Assembly: GCA_028824685.1 (NCBI GenBank)
Contig: JAPPCZ010000110.1
Coordinates: 1 to 64,000 of the forward strand
DNA: 64,000 nucleotides
Source: Candidatus Poribacteria bacterium
Lineage (GTDB): Bacteria > Poribacteria > WGA-4E > WGA-3G
Direction: 5' to 3'
Part shown: positions 28,545 through 37,256 of the stretch, piece by piece
How positions within the stretch are numbered: position 1 is the stretch's first letter
Layout of the letters: every line of letters begins with the position of its first letter
Program-made: the position numbers and the translations under genes
The notes under the pieces: model-generated
Database searches by the model: none
The model's input: the letters and a program-made list of their open reading frames with translations, nothing else
What the model was told of the DNA's origin: nothing

Positions 28545-29225
28545 TTAATCCAGTGTTGCCGCCCATTCACTCAGCACCCTCGTCATCTCAACAAAGACGT
28601 CCTCATCAGATTTACGCGACCGTTTTAGGGTTTTGAATCCGTGGTCAGCTGTATCCAAAAGATGTAAGGTGGCTTTGTCGCCAAGTTTCTCACAGACCGG
28701 TTCCAACAACTCAAGTTTTGCCAACTTATCGCGTGTGCCAGACAGGAATAGCATCGGAATTGTGACATCAGCAAGGTGTTCCGCGCGTTCAATGCCTTCT
28801 TTGCCAGAAGGATGCAGTGGAAAAGCAAAAAACACAAGACCTTTGACATGCTCAATCGGTTCCTTCGCAGCGGACATTGAGGACATGCGCCCGCTATAGG
28901 AGTGTCCACCGACCAGTATTGAACAATCGCTTGCGGCCTCGTGTGCAGCAGCCGCAGCTGATTTGACAGTTTGCAGTGCAACCGCCTCTGATTCTCTGCC
29001 GCCACCGCCACGCTCCATGTAAGGGAACTGATAGCGGAACGTTGCGATGTTGATGTCTGCTAACCGTTCGGCGATGGTTTGGAGTGTTGAACTGTGCATA
29101 TTTGTGCTTGCGCCATGTCCCAGCACTAAAAGCCATTTTGCGTTGTCTGGACGGATGAGAAGTGAGGATACCTCACCTTTTTCCGGTGTCGCGATGAATT
29201 TTGATTCAATTGCTTCATAAGACAT
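28545..29225 (-). CDS. Alpha/beta hydrolase, dienelactone hydrolase/KANL3-Tex30-like
   Basis: 226 residues, cytoplasmic. Oxyanion region LVLGHGASTNMHSS, nucleophile elbow GGHSYSGRMSS, acid region LFLSGTRDKL and the catalytic His in DTADHGF are all in the expected order. The fold and spacing fit the Tex30/KANL3-like hydrolase family, whose substrates are mostly unknown. The ATG at 29225 is chosen because GAGAGG precedes it; an upstream ATG adds 13 residues without a ribosome site. Confidence 0.8.
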   Translation of the reverse strand: MSYEAIESKFIATPEKGEVSSLLIRPDNAKWLLVLGHGASTNMHSSTLQTIAERLADINIATFRYQFPYMERGGGGRESEAVALQTVKSAAAAAHEAASDCSILVGGHSYSGRMSSMSAAKEPIEHVKGLVFFAFPLHPSGKEGIERAEHLADVTIPMLFLSGTRDKLAKLELLEPVCEKLGDKATLHLLDTADHGFKTLKRSRKSDEDVFVEMTRVLSEWAATLD

Positions 29226-29276
29226 AGTTTTAACCTCTCGACTCTGTGAGCTTTGTAAATTCAATGATTGAATGTC

Positions 29277-29292
29277 GCGACCTGGTGGTCGC
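29277..29292. repeat. Short palindrome of the GTCGCGAC repeat family
   Basis: GCGACC, loop TGGT, GGTCGC, followed by TCCTACAG. A related sequence occurs at 42600-42625, and a diverged form at 50961 and 57728. It looks like a REP-type dispersed element. It is non-coding and also contains no clear terminator T-run. Confidence 0.5.
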
Positions 29293-29386
29293 TCCTACAG
29301 TAAGAGATCTTTGATAGAAGTCGTGCTGTCAAAGGACTAAAAGGCATTAGCATTTTGCTTTTATGGACAACATTAAGGTTTGAGTG

Positions 29387-29983
29387 TTATAGTAAACACT
29401 GGCGGACGACATCTCGGTAGGTTTCTAATCCCACAGTCTCTAAATCTTTCACCTTTGCCAAATCGTCCCATTGTCGTAAAGTGAGCGCATCCTGATAATG
29501 CGGAATCTGTTCAAATACCTTCCGCTCCTCGTCTGACAGCACACCACCTTGAACCTTGAGACTTCTTTTTGATGCTTCAGATAGTCCGTCATAATAAGCG
29601 TCATCGGTTGTACACAAATACCTTTTTGCAGGAACATGCAGGCGGATCGGTGTTGTGACAGCGTCAGGGAAAAACGGTTCCAGATATTGTGCGCCAATCT
29701 CTTCATGATTTAAGTCTGTGTCTAAAAAGGCAACATCGGCATTATGTTCATCTAAGATAATATGTCCGATGTCGTGGAGTAGTGCGCTTGTAATCAGCAT
29801 AGGACTTGCATTGTTCTGCTTTGCAAGCGCAGCACATTGAAGAGCATGTTCAAGTTGTGTGACGACCTCATCATAAAATGACTGTCCACGTTTCTCCATG
29901 TAGTTGAATAGTGCCTCAACTTTGTGTTGTGGAGTAGTGTCGCTCATTTCTTGGGCAAGGCTTGGATCAACATAATTATTCAT
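29387..29983 (-). CDS. PhnZ/TmpB-like HD-domain oxygenase
   Basis: 198 residues. His46, His70-Asp71, His93 and His116 follow the order and approximate spacing of the diiron ligands of PhnZ, and Lys120 sits four residues after the last His, like the phosphonate-binding Lys of PhnZ. Upstream, YDEVVTQLEHALQ also resembles that family. PhnZ and TmpB are mixed-valence diiron enzymes that cleave the C-P bond of 1-hydroxylated aminoethylphosphonates, giving glycine or glycine betaine plus phosphate. The gene overlaps the preceding PhyH oxygenase by eight bases, the expected partner arrangement. The substrate is inferred. Confidence 0.7.
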   Translation of the reverse strand: MNNYVDPSLAQEMSDTTPQHKVEALFNYMEKRGQSFYDEVVTQLEHALQCAALAKQNNASPMLITSALLHDIGHIILDEHNADVAFLDTDLNHEEIGAQYLEPFFPDAVTTPIRLHVPAKRYLCTTDDAYYDGLSEASKRSLKVQGGVLSDEERKVFEQIPHYQDALTLRQWDDLAKVKDLETVGLETYRDVVRQCLL

Positions 29984-30758
29984 GATTTACAGATTTTCCT
30001 TGAAAATGTGCTATTTTACTAATTTGTTTGTCTCGTTTGGAATCGTCTTCTGCGTACTGTGCAAAGGCTTGCCGTTTGTCAGCATAATACTGTTCACGCC
30101 AATCGCCTTGCGACTTTGCGTTATAGGTAAGATAGATAATTCTTCTGGGTTCATTTGAACGGTTAGCGGGACTCTTGTGTGGAATGTAAGAACCAAAAAG
30201 CAGGATGTCACCGGGGACTGTTGGGGCAGCGACCCACTCCATCGTTGAGGCGGTTTTGGGAGCAATACAACCTTTCTCGTCAAGTGCGATGAAACCTTCC
30301 AGATGTCTGCCCGGTGCGAAATAGAGGCATCCGCTTTCTGGAGTTGCTGAGTCCACTGAAATTAGACAAGTGATATGATAATCAATGAACTCATAGGCAG
30401 GTGCGTCTTGATGGGCAGCATAACCGCCTCCACCGGGATACTTGTAGTTGATTTTCTCTTTATAAAGAACAGCCGGTTCAGCCATCAAATCAGAAACAAC
30501 ATCCAAAACTTTACCGCTGGTCACGGTGGATCTCATGTCAGGATGGTACGGCACAAAATTTTCCGATCGAGAGAGTCGCGCGCCGTTTGGTGTTGATTCG
30601 TAGTGATGCATCCATTTGTCATCTGTCGGTTCCCAAGATGAGATTTCAGAGACCCAAGTTTGTAGGTCTTGAATCTCTTGAGGAGAAAAGAAACCAGAAA
30701 TTTTTAGATAACCGTTGTTTTCCCAGTTTCGGTGAAGTGCAGAATTGAGGTAAGCCAT
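29976..30758 (-). CDS. PhyH-family Fe(II)/2-oxoglutarate oxygenase, PhnY/TmpA-like by context
   Basis: 260 residues of the phytanoyl-CoA dioxygenase family. The iron ligands are HQD in YAAHQDAPAYEF and a distal His in SYIPHKSPANRS, followed by the 2-oxoglutarate-binding Arg in EPRRIIYLTYN. It differs from the three PhyH proteins at 32867-37212, which share another active-site frame. Pairing with an HD oxygenase gene suggests hydroxylation of an aminophosphonate ahead of C-P cleavage. ATG 30758 has a weak GGGA site; the ATG at 30770 has none. A good promoter lies at 30792-30820. Confidence 0.75.
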   Translation of the reverse strand: MAYLNSALHRNWENNGYLKISGFFSPQEIQDLQTWVSEISSWEPTDDKWMHHYESTPNGARLSRSENFVPYHPDMRSTVTSGKVLDVVSDLMAEPAVLYKEKINYKYPGGGGYAAHQDAPAYEFIDYHITCLISVDSATPESGCLYFAPGRHLEGFIALDEKGCIAPKTASTMEWVAAPTVPGDILLFGSYIPHKSPANRSNEPRRIIYLTYNAKSQGDWREQYYADKRQAFAQYAEDDSKRDKQISKIAHFQGKSVNHE

Positions 30759-30791
30759 AATCCCATCCATAAAATAACATTCTTATGTTTT

Positions 30792-30820
30792 AATATAACG
30801 TGTATGAGGTTATTTGTCAA
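30792..30820 (-). promoter_or_regulatory. Sigma-70-type promoter for the PhyH/HD pair
   Basis: On the minus strand, TTGACA (30820-30815), a 17-base spacer and TATATT (30797-30792). It lies 34 bases ahead of the ATG at 30758 and next to the MITE at 30838. A near-consensus match. Confidence 0.65.
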
Positions 30821-30837
30821 ATTTCACAAGTATTTGG

Positions 30838-31046
30838 CAGGATTATTCAGTTTTCCATATTTCTGAGGCATTTTATCACATACGTTAATGATTTGATTTT
30901 ATCGTAGGTCGGGCAGAGCGAAGCGAAACCCGACAATCTTAGTGTGACAGTGCGATCATGTCGGGTTTCGCTTCGCTCTACCCGACCTACAATATAAACT
31001 CTCAGTAAAACCTATTAACCAATTATTCTTAAAACTGAATAACCCT
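30838..31046. mobile_element. MITE-like element, second copy
   Basis: A 209-base non-coding element. Left terminus CAGGATTATTCAGTTTT (30838-30854) and right terminus AAAACTGAATAACCCT (31031-31046) are inverted repeats with one mismatch. Inner arms at 30904-30935 and 30959-30990 are 32-base inverted repeats with one mismatch, closely matching the arms of the element at 24431. It occupies most of the gap between the PhyH oxygenase gene and the metallophosphoesterase. No coding capacity. Confidence 0.75.
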
Positions 31047-31079
31047 AAGTATTTTGGAAGGCGGATTGAGACCTAATTT

Positions 31080-32828
31080 TTAATTTTCTGACGGCGGCAT
31101 CACCCCAAACTCAAGTGCCTTCGTGGGGTCTGCGATTTCCATTCGAAAATCCCAATACCCATTATAATCTCCAGACAAAATCGACAAGGTGTTCCAGCCT
31201 TCTTTCAAAGGCAATTCAAAATGCGCCCACCAAGAATATAGATGTTTGCCAGGGATAGCTGCACCGGAAATCTCAACTCCATTGAGATAGATCCTACCGA
31301 GATTGCCTCCCCATCTGATCTGAGCAAAAACACTCCGAGTGTCTGGACTCTTGATATAGGACATTGCATAACTGTATGTCAATTCAGCGTTTCCAAATAT
31401 ATCCCTTAATTTTATATTATCCGATTCAGCTTTATGTTCTTGCCAAGAGATTTCACCTGCTTTACCTTGATAAGTTTTTTCAAGATTGAGTTTTGGCGCA
31501 GGTATTTCAAGAAAACTTTGTGGGACGTCGTTTGAGTCAGTAGGCGCTTTTTGTATACCGAGGTCAAAAGGACCGAGAAGCATCCAATTTTTAAGGACGC
31601 GCATGTGTTCTCTCGGAATAGGGTGAATCAACTGTCTACTGCTTAATAATTGTTCGCCACCGTATAACACGGAATATTTGTAGATAGGAAACGGGAGGTA
31701 GTTATCCGATGCTACTGAAAGGGTAACAGATGTTTTTGTAGTTTGTCCCGGTTTAGCCTCAAAAGAGAGTTGATTTGGGGAAATCTGCCAGGCCTGATTT
31801 GGATCGAAAACTATTTCTACTTTAAGTAGTTTTTCAAGCGTGTTTTCAAGTTTTACTTCAAGGTTTCCACGTGAAGAAGATTGATATCTGTTAAGGTTAA
31901 AATCCTGTTCAAATTTGAGTAGATTAGAAACTGTGTTTTTGAACGCTGCTGTTGAAAGGTCTGCAGGGTGGATGTTACCCGGTTCAATGATTGCGACATT
32001 GACTTCTTCGTCGTCTACAGTCACAAGGCTGTAGTGATCAAATGCGCCGTATTCCCGAACTGCCTGCGGTGTAAATCCACCACCAGTAGCACCGAGAACA
32101 AAGTATCGACGGTCATTACGGGTATGAAGCGTCAATCTATGATAGTGTCCTGCGAAGACAGTATATGCGCGTTCACCAAGTGCCGCTTCTATTTCTTCCC
32201 AGCCAGAATGTTTCTGAAGCCACAAAGGTCTATGCAATAAGACAAACGTATGCCGTACGTCTTTATGTTGTGCCAATTGTGATTTCACATATTCAATCTG
32301 TTTCTCTCCAAACCAGTTTGTCCATTCGCCACTGTTTGTATGCCACTCCTCAGTGTTGAGCAATAGGAATAGGCAATTTTTGTATGTAAACGCCGAATAG
32401 GTGAGTCCGATGTGCTTCTCCCAGTAGTCATACATCACTCGGTTGGTAATATCATGGTTACCGGGCAATGGCAGAAACGGCACGATTAAATCAGATTGAT
32501 GATCCCAAAATTCTTTCCATTCTGCTGCGAGTTGTTTTATGTCTGTTGTGTCTCCCTGTATTAAATCGCCAACCATGATGGCAAAATCAGGTTTCAAGAT
32601 ATTGATTTCATCTATTGCGCGGTCAAACACTGGCCACTTATCTAACCCGCCGCCAGTTTTATCACCGATGATGGCGAAAGTGAACTTGTCTGGGTCGTCA
32701 GAAAAGGGACGTTCGACAATCGGCATTCGCTCTGGAAAATTGGGCTTTTGAGCAGTAATGGTAGGAATTATCGCAAAGCATAGAACAAGTATCACTGCGC
32801 TTTTCAATATGTGGTAGGAATTGGACAT
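31080..32828 (-). CDS. Secreted calcineurin-like metallophosphoesterase
   Basis: 582 residues with a signal peptide (SAVILVLCFAIIPTITAQ). The phosphoesterase core runs from about residue 30 to 270: FAIIGDKTGGG, MVGDLIQGDT, PLPGNHDI, LLHRPLW and VFAGHYHRLTLH supply the dinuclear-metal ligands. The C-terminal ~280 residues are beta-rich, first an Ig-like region with KPGQTTKTSVTLSV, then a carbohydrate-binding-like region ending LKEGWNTLSILSGDYNGYWDFRMEI. The start at 32828 has AGGAG six bases upstream, and a longer reading to 32945 lacks a site. Substrate unknown; exported. Confidence 0.8.
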   Translation of the reverse strand: MSNSYHILKSAVILVLCFAIIPTITAQKPNFPERMPIVERPFSDDPDKFTFAIIGDKTGGGLDKWPVFDRAIDEINILKPDFAIMVGDLIQGDTTDIKQLAAEWKEFWDHQSDLIVPFLPLPGNHDITNRVMYDYWEKHIGLTYSAFTYKNCLFLLLNTEEWHTNSGEWTNWFGEKQIEYVKSQLAQHKDVRHTFVLLHRPLWLQKHSGWEEIEAALGERAYTVFAGHYHRLTLHTRNDRRYFVLGATGGGFTPQAVREYGAFDHYSLVTVDDEEVNVAIIEPGNIHPADLSTAAFKNTVSNLLKFEQDFNLNRYQSSSRGNLEVKLENTLEKLLKVEIVFDPNQAWQISPNQLSFEAKPGQTTKTSVTLSVASDNYLPFPIYKYSVLYGGEQLLSSRQLIHPIPREHMRVLKNWMLLGPFDLGIQKAPTDSNDVPQSFLEIPAPKLNLEKTYQGKAGEISWQEHKAESDNIKLRDIFGNAELTYSYAMSYIKSPDTRSVFAQIRWGGNLGRIYLNGVEISGAAIPGKHLYSWWAHFELPLKEGWNTLSILSGDYNGYWDFRMEIADPTKALEFGVMPPSEN

Positions 32829-32866
32829 ATTATACTCCTGATACCTATGAATATTATAACATAATT

Positions 32867-33724
32867 TTAATTGGATTCTGGGATCGGCAAAACGTCTTGA
32901 TAGACGGGTTCCATCTTTTCTGAGTATGTTCCACCCCGAACCCACATAACTGGACGCATATTCTTTGTGTGCTTTTTAGGGATACGTTCTGCATCTCCGC
33001 TAATATAATGTGCGACATTACAACGTCTAAATCGCAGACTGTGGTTGTCAGTGCTTTTATGAAGGAGTTGGTTGTTGAACCAAACGACTGCTCCAGGTGG
33101 CACTTCAACCGCAACGCCATCTTCGTCCTTAGCATCGCGTGCTATCTTAAACTCCGCTTGTTGTGAACCTTCAAGGTCCTCATGTGTAAGAATGCCGTAT
33201 TTGTGGCTACCCGGGATAACGTATAAACACCCATTTTCTTTGTCTGCAGCATCAATAGCAGTCCACGTTCCGACTGTCATTTCGGTTTTATACTGATGGT
33301 TGAAATACCATTTATCTTGATGCCATGGGAATCCTAAACCTATCTTTGGTGCTTTCCAAATATACAGATTGTTAAGACCCAACAAGTTTGGACCCAGTAG
33401 GTCAACAATCGGATCCGTTAGACGTGAGTCACGTACACGAGCAAGGAATTCAGGAATATAACAACTTACATGATGGATTTTGTGTATGGCATTGATGCCC
33501 GATGCGTCAACTTTTCCGTCTCTAACTAATGCGTTTTGATTGATATTTTCTGTAGGGAAAAGTCGTTTTCCATCAACGATGTCATCAGCGATTTGCCGTA
33601 ACGCATCATTTTCTTTTTCTATGAAAACGCCATAACGGACAAAGTATCCGCTTTCTTCCCAAGATGATAATTCATCAGGTGTTATGGCGAATTGTCGTTT
33701 CGGTTGTGAAGTGCCTGTACTCAT
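32867..33724 (-). CDS. Phytanoyl-CoA dioxygenase family protein
   Basis: 285 residues, Fe(II)/2-oxoglutarate-dependent oxygenase fold. Iron ligands are His135 and Asp137 (PWHQDKWYF) and distal His222 (LLHKSTDNHS), with Arg231/233 positioned for 2-oxoglutarate. It is a close paralogue of the proteins at 33721 and 36355, sharing LGLNNLYIWKAPKIGLGFPWHQ-like and NGCLYVIPGSHK stretches. The ATG overlaps the preceding gene by four bases (ATGA), and AGGAG stands five bases ahead. The substrate is unknown; such oxygenases hydroxylate small metabolites or lipids. Confidence 0.88.
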   Translation of the reverse strand: MSTGTSQPKRQFAITPDELSSWEESGYFVRYGVFIEKENDALRQIADDIVDGKRLFPTENINQNALVRDGKVDASGINAIHKIHHVSCYIPEFLARVRDSRLTDPIVDLLGPNLLGLNNLYIWKAPKIGLGFPWHQDKWYFNHQYKTEMTVGTWTAIDAADKENGCLYVIPGSHKYGILTHEDLEGSQQAEFKIARDAKDEDGVAVEVPPGAVVWFNNQLLHKSTDNHSLRFRRCNVAHYISGDAERIPKKHTKNMRPVMWVRGGTYSEKMEPVYQDVLPIPESN

Positions 33725-34587
33725 TTATTCTCCTGTTCTTCGGGGATTGGTAAAGCATCGTGATAAACAGGTTCCATCTTTTTTGAGTAGGAATCACCTC
33801 GTACCCATGAGACTGGACGGATATAGTTTCTGTTCTGACCTTGAACCCGTTCTGAATGTGCACAGATATAGTGTGCAACATTACATCTGCGGAAACGATC
33901 ACTGTGGTTATCTGTGCTTTTATGTAGTAGTTGATTGTTAAAGAAAATGGTGCTACCAGATGGCACCTCAACGGCAACCCCATCCTCATCTCTTGCACCG
34001 AGTGCTTGTTTAAACTCGTTCTGTTGTGAACCTTCAAGTTCAACGTGTTCATGCACTTCATTTTTATGACTACCTGGTATAACGTATAGGCACCCATTAC
34101 CTATATCTGCATCATCAATGGCAGTCCATGTTCCAACGGTTTTTGTAGTTATATATTGATGGTTAAAGTACCATTTATCCTGATGCCATGGGAAACCTAA
34201 ACCGATTCTTGGCGGCTTCCAAATATATAGGTTGTTGAGTCCGAGGATGTCTGGACCGATTAAGTCAACGATTGGATCAGTTAAACGAATGTCACGTGTT
34301 CGTGCAAGGAATTCATGTGAATGTTTATTAATATGATGAATACAGTGCATCGCATTGGAACCAGTTGCTTTTACCTTTCCATCTCTGACCAACGCGTTTT
34401 GGTGGATTTGCTTTGCGGGGAACCGACGTTTTCCTATGGCAATGTCATCGGCGACTTGTGCTAAAGAGTCGTTTTCTTCTTTTGTAAAAACGTCGTAACG
34501 GATAAAGTATCCGTTCTCATCCCAAGATGATCGTTCTTCAGGGGTCAGTCTAAACCTCCGTTCTTCGGTAGTTGTATTTGCGTTCAC
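33721..34587 (-). CDS. Phytanoyl-CoA dioxygenase family protein
   Basis: 288 residues, paralogous to its neighbours. HQD in FPWHQDKWYF and a distal His in LLHKSTDNHSDRF supply the iron site, and the Arg cluster after it fits 2-oxoglutarate binding. The segment before the distal His (PSGSTIFFNNQ) differs from the VVWFNNQ of the downstream copy, so substrate pockets may have diverged. The start is GTG at 34587 behind GGGAG. The downstream PhyH gene overlaps it by four bases, and the sulfotransferase gene ends 21 bases upstream. Confidence 0.88.
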   Translation of the reverse strand: MNANTTTEERRFRLTPEERSSWDENGYFIRYDVFTKEENDSLAQVADDIAIGKRRFPAKQIHQNALVRDGKVKATGSNAMHCIHHINKHSHEFLARTRDIRLTDPIVDLIGPDILGLNNLYIWKPPRIGLGFPWHQDKWYFNHQYITTKTVGTWTAIDDADIGNGCLYVIPGSHKNEVHEHVELEGSQQNEFKQALGARDEDGVAVEVPSGSTIFFNNQLLHKSTDNHSDRFRRCNVAHYICAHSERVQGQNRNYIRPVSWVRGDSYSKKMEPVYHDALPIPEEQENK

Positions 34588-34608
34588 TTATTCTCCCTAT
34601 TGATAAAT

Positions 34609-35265
34609 TCAAAAATGTAAAAATTTCCCTATTATCTCGTTGTAACATTCTTTATCGAAATCGGTGTCCTGACGAATAGCCCAAACTTTAGGTTCATTCG
34701 GCATATCGTCAATACTGAGAAAATCCAATACTTTCTTGAGAGTTTCTTTTTGCTGTGTTTCGGTTTCTAAATCTTTATACCAAATTGTTAGAGGACTAAT
34801 CTGTTTTTTTTCGAAGTAATGTGCCCACGACATATCCTCTGCTGTCAATTTAAATGTATGGTGGACGATTTCGTCGTGTGCAATTTGGAGTTCATTGAGA
34901 CCGTCATTTTTTTGAGTTTCGTCTGTTTCGTAAAAGCGATTACGTTTGATAGCCTTCAAAAGCGAGATGGCTTGTTTTATTTTATTTTCTCTGCGCAACC
35001 AGATGCATTTTAACTTTTTAAAATCTACAAACTTTTCAACGATATGCTTTTTTCCATGCATCACTTGTATACCGCAAACTGCATTAGGTGAAGTGCTAAC
35101 TGATACGTATTTTTGATATGTTGCTGGATCGGTTATATCCAAGCCTTTTAAACTTTCGTGTCCTTCATGGTATTCTCTTGGATACCCTGCTACATTGGAT
35201 GAAACCAATAAGTCACATAAAACGGTGCTGCGTGTGCGGGGTGTTGTACAGATGACGTAGTTCAT
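34609..35265 (-). CDS. Stf0-like sulfotransferase
   Basis: 218 residues. The N-terminal TTPRTRSTVLCDLL matches the 5'-phosphosulfate-binding loop of Stf0-type (trehalose 2-sulfotransferase-like) enzymes, followed by AGYPREYH and, near residue 90, CIWLRRENKIKQAISLLKA, the 3'-phosphate-binding region of the family. The enzyme would move sulfate from PAPS to a small hydroxylated acceptor. It lies between PhyH oxygenase genes (15 bases from the pectate lyase gene, 21 from the next PhyH), so oxygenation and sulfation of one metabolite is possible but unproven. No strong ribosome site is seen. Confidence 0.75.
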   Translation of the reverse strand: MNYVICTTPRTRSTVLCDLLVSSNVAGYPREYHEGHESLKGLDITDPATYQKYVSVSTSPNAVCGIQVMHGKKHIVEKFVDFKKLKCIWLRRENKIKQAISLLKAIKRNRFYETDETQKNDGLNELQIAHDEIVHHTFKLTAEDMSWAHYFEKKQISPLTIWYKDLETETQQKETLKKVLDFLSIDDMPNEPKVWAIRQDTDFDKECYNEIIGKFLHF

Positions 35266-35280
35266 TTATTTTCTTATCGG

Positions 35281-36327
35281 TTATTCCTTTGGGAACTTGT
35301 GCATTTCTCTCCACTGCGGGTACGCATCCGTGAGGAGTTTGGCGGCCCAGTTCCCGTAGTAAGCGTATCCGGTGCGGCGTTCCTGCCCGATCTCAGAAAA
35401 CGAGTAACGGACAACCGAGTCGCGGTCGAGAAAGATTGGTCGGTTGCTGCCAATCTCATAGAAACGCGCCCAGAGGGGACCCGCATTGGGATCCGCTACG
35501 ATCCGTTTATCATCCTGTCCCTCTGCATCGGTGAACTTTTCTTGGCGGATACCGTTGATAGCCACGCTCCTGAACCACTCAACAGATCCTTCAACAGCGG
35601 CGATGATTTCTGGCGAGGGTTCTTCAATTGACATCAGGAATCGCACGATGCCGACGCTTTCGGCACCAGAGAGAGACGGTGGTTCGTAGGAACGTGCCCA
35701 CGCTGGTTCAAGCGTTTTCTCATCATGCTGTGCACACCAGGCTGTGAGCTTGCCATTCTGCTTAATTTGCGTGCGCAAGATGCAGTCAATGCCCTTGGTT
35801 ACAGCAGCTTCAGCCTTAGTGCGGTACTCCGTTTTCAGGAACCGATAGTCGGAAGATTCAGAGACATCTCGGAGAAGTTCGAGAATGCGGACCATAGCAT
35901 TGTCATTGAACGTGATGTGACGATGGTAACCTTTGCTTAGCGGATAAAACTGTGGCCACCCGCCATTCGGGTATTGCGCTTCCAGGATATGAGAAAGACC
36001 TTTGAGAAATGCTTGTTGGTACCGCGTCTCGTTTGTTGCACGAAACGCACGGGCAAGAAACCGTAGTTCGCCAGTCGTCGCACTGTTGTCGAACGTGGCG
36101 TGCAGATCTTCAATTTTGCCATCAAACGGCTCAGACGCTGTGTCTCTATTTTTCGGCCAACCACCGTGCGGTGTCTGCCATGTGAGAACGTTGTCGGCAA
36201 TACGCCGACCTTCCTCGCTCTGGAACCATTCAACAGATTGCTTCGCGTATCGGGAAGGAACGGTTGCGTCGGAAAATGACAAAAGCAAAAACAGCAATAT
36301 ATAGATGGTCGTAAGTCGTAGTTTCAT
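35281..36327 (-). CDS. Pectate lyase, polysaccharide lyase family 10-like
   Basis: 348 residues with a signal peptide (LTTIYILLFLLLSFSDA). WQTPHGGWPKNRD, YPNGGWPQFYPL, HITFNDNAMVRILELL, EPAWARSYEPPSLSGAESVGIVRFLM and WARFYEIGSNRPIFLDRD are PL10 hallmarks; the Asp, Arg and Lys of the catalytic centre lie among these. PL10 enzymes cleave polygalacturonate by beta-elimination. The gene looks clearly GC-richer than its neighbours (one 60-base line is 62% GC against about one third in an adjacent PhyH gene), suggesting acquisition. It sits inside the PhyH cluster. Confidence 0.85.
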   Translation of the reverse strand: MKLRLTTIYILLFLLLSFSDATVPSRYAKQSVEWFQSEEGRRIADNVLTWQTPHGGWPKNRDTASEPFDGKIEDLHATFDNSATTGELRFLARAFRATNETRYQQAFLKGLSHILEAQYPNGGWPQFYPLSKGYHRHITFNDNAMVRILELLRDVSESSDYRFLKTEYRTKAEAAVTKGIDCILRTQIKQNGKLTAWCAQHDEKTLEPAWARSYEPPSLSGAESVGIVRFLMSIEEPSPEIIAAVEGSVEWFRSVAINGIRQEKFTDAEGQDDKRIVADPNAGPLWARFYEIGSNRPIFLDRDSVVRYSFSEIGQERRTGYAYYGNWAAKLLTDAYPQWREMHKFPKE

Positions 36328-36354
36328 GATAGCACTCTTTCGTTAGTTAGTTCT

Positions 36355-37212
36355 CTAATCGGATTCTAAAATTGATATAACATCATGTTGAACTTCATCT
36401 GCCATGCCAGCGTAGGTTTTACCACGAATCCACATGGGAGGTCGTTTTTTGTTTACAGCCTCAGGACGCGTCCATTCTGCTTTGGCACTGATATAATGTG
36501 CTATGTTTGAACGTCGAAATCGTTCACTGTGGTTATCCGTGCTTTTATGAAGGACTTGGCTATTGAACCAGATGACCGCGCCAGCAGGGATTTCTACCGC
36601 GACACCATCTTCATCGCGAGCACCTTCTGCTTGTTTAAACTCTCCTTGTTGTGAACCTTCAAGTTCTTTGTGTTCACGCACTCCCTGTTTATGGCTGCCG
36701 GGGATGACATATAAACACCCGTTTTCTTTGTCTGCGTCATCAATTGCCGTCCATGTTGCAACTGTCGTTCCAGTTTTATACTGATGGTTAAAATACCATT
36801 TATCTTGATGCCACGGAAAGCCTAAACCGATTTTTGGCGGTTTCCAAATATAGAGGTTGTTGAGACCGAGGAGGTCTGGACCGAGTATGTCAACAGCAGG
36901 ATCGGTGAGACGTGGATCACGTGTACGAGCAAGGAATTCTTTGCAATTGCAACTCACATATTGGATATTGTGCATCGCGTGGATGCCTTGTTCCTTGATT
37001 TTTCCGTCTCTGACTAAAGCGTTTTGAAAGATATGATAGTTTGGGAAGGGGCGTTTTCCGATGGCAATATCATCAGCAATTTGCGCTAAATCGTCATTTT
37101 CTTCTTTTGTAAAAACGTCGTAACGGACAAAATATCCATTTTCCTCCCAAGAGGATCGTTCTTCAGGAGTCAATCTAAATTTCCGTTCCTCTGATGTTGT
37201 ATCTTTATTCAC
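36355..37212 (-). CDS. Phytanoyl-CoA dioxygenase family protein
   Basis: 285 residues, third close paralogue of the cluster. Iron ligands are in PWHQDKWYFNHQY and VLHKSTDNHSERF; NGCLYVIPGSHKQGV is shared. The start is GTG at 37212 behind GGAG, the same start architecture as the gene at 33721, consistent with duplication of the whole unit. The pectate lyase and sulfotransferase genes separate it from the other two copies, so these may be insertions into an ancestral tandem array. Confidence 0.88.
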   Translation of the reverse strand: MNKDTTSEERKFRLTPEERSSWEENGYFVRYDVFTKEENDDLAQIADDIAIGKRPFPNYHIFQNALVRDGKIKEQGIHAMHNIQYVSCNCKEFLARTRDPRLTDPAVDILGPDLLGLNNLYIWKPPKIGLGFPWHQDKWYFNHQYKTGTTVATWTAIDDADKENGCLYVIPGSHKQGVREHKELEGSQQGEFKQAEGARDEDGVAVEIPAGAVIWFNSQVLHKSTDNHSERFRRSNIAHYISAKAEWTRPEAVNKKRPPMWIRGKTYAGMADEVQHDVISILESD

Positions 37213-37256
37213 TTGTTCTCCGATTGTGTGTGACGAACTATAGATATTAGTTGATT

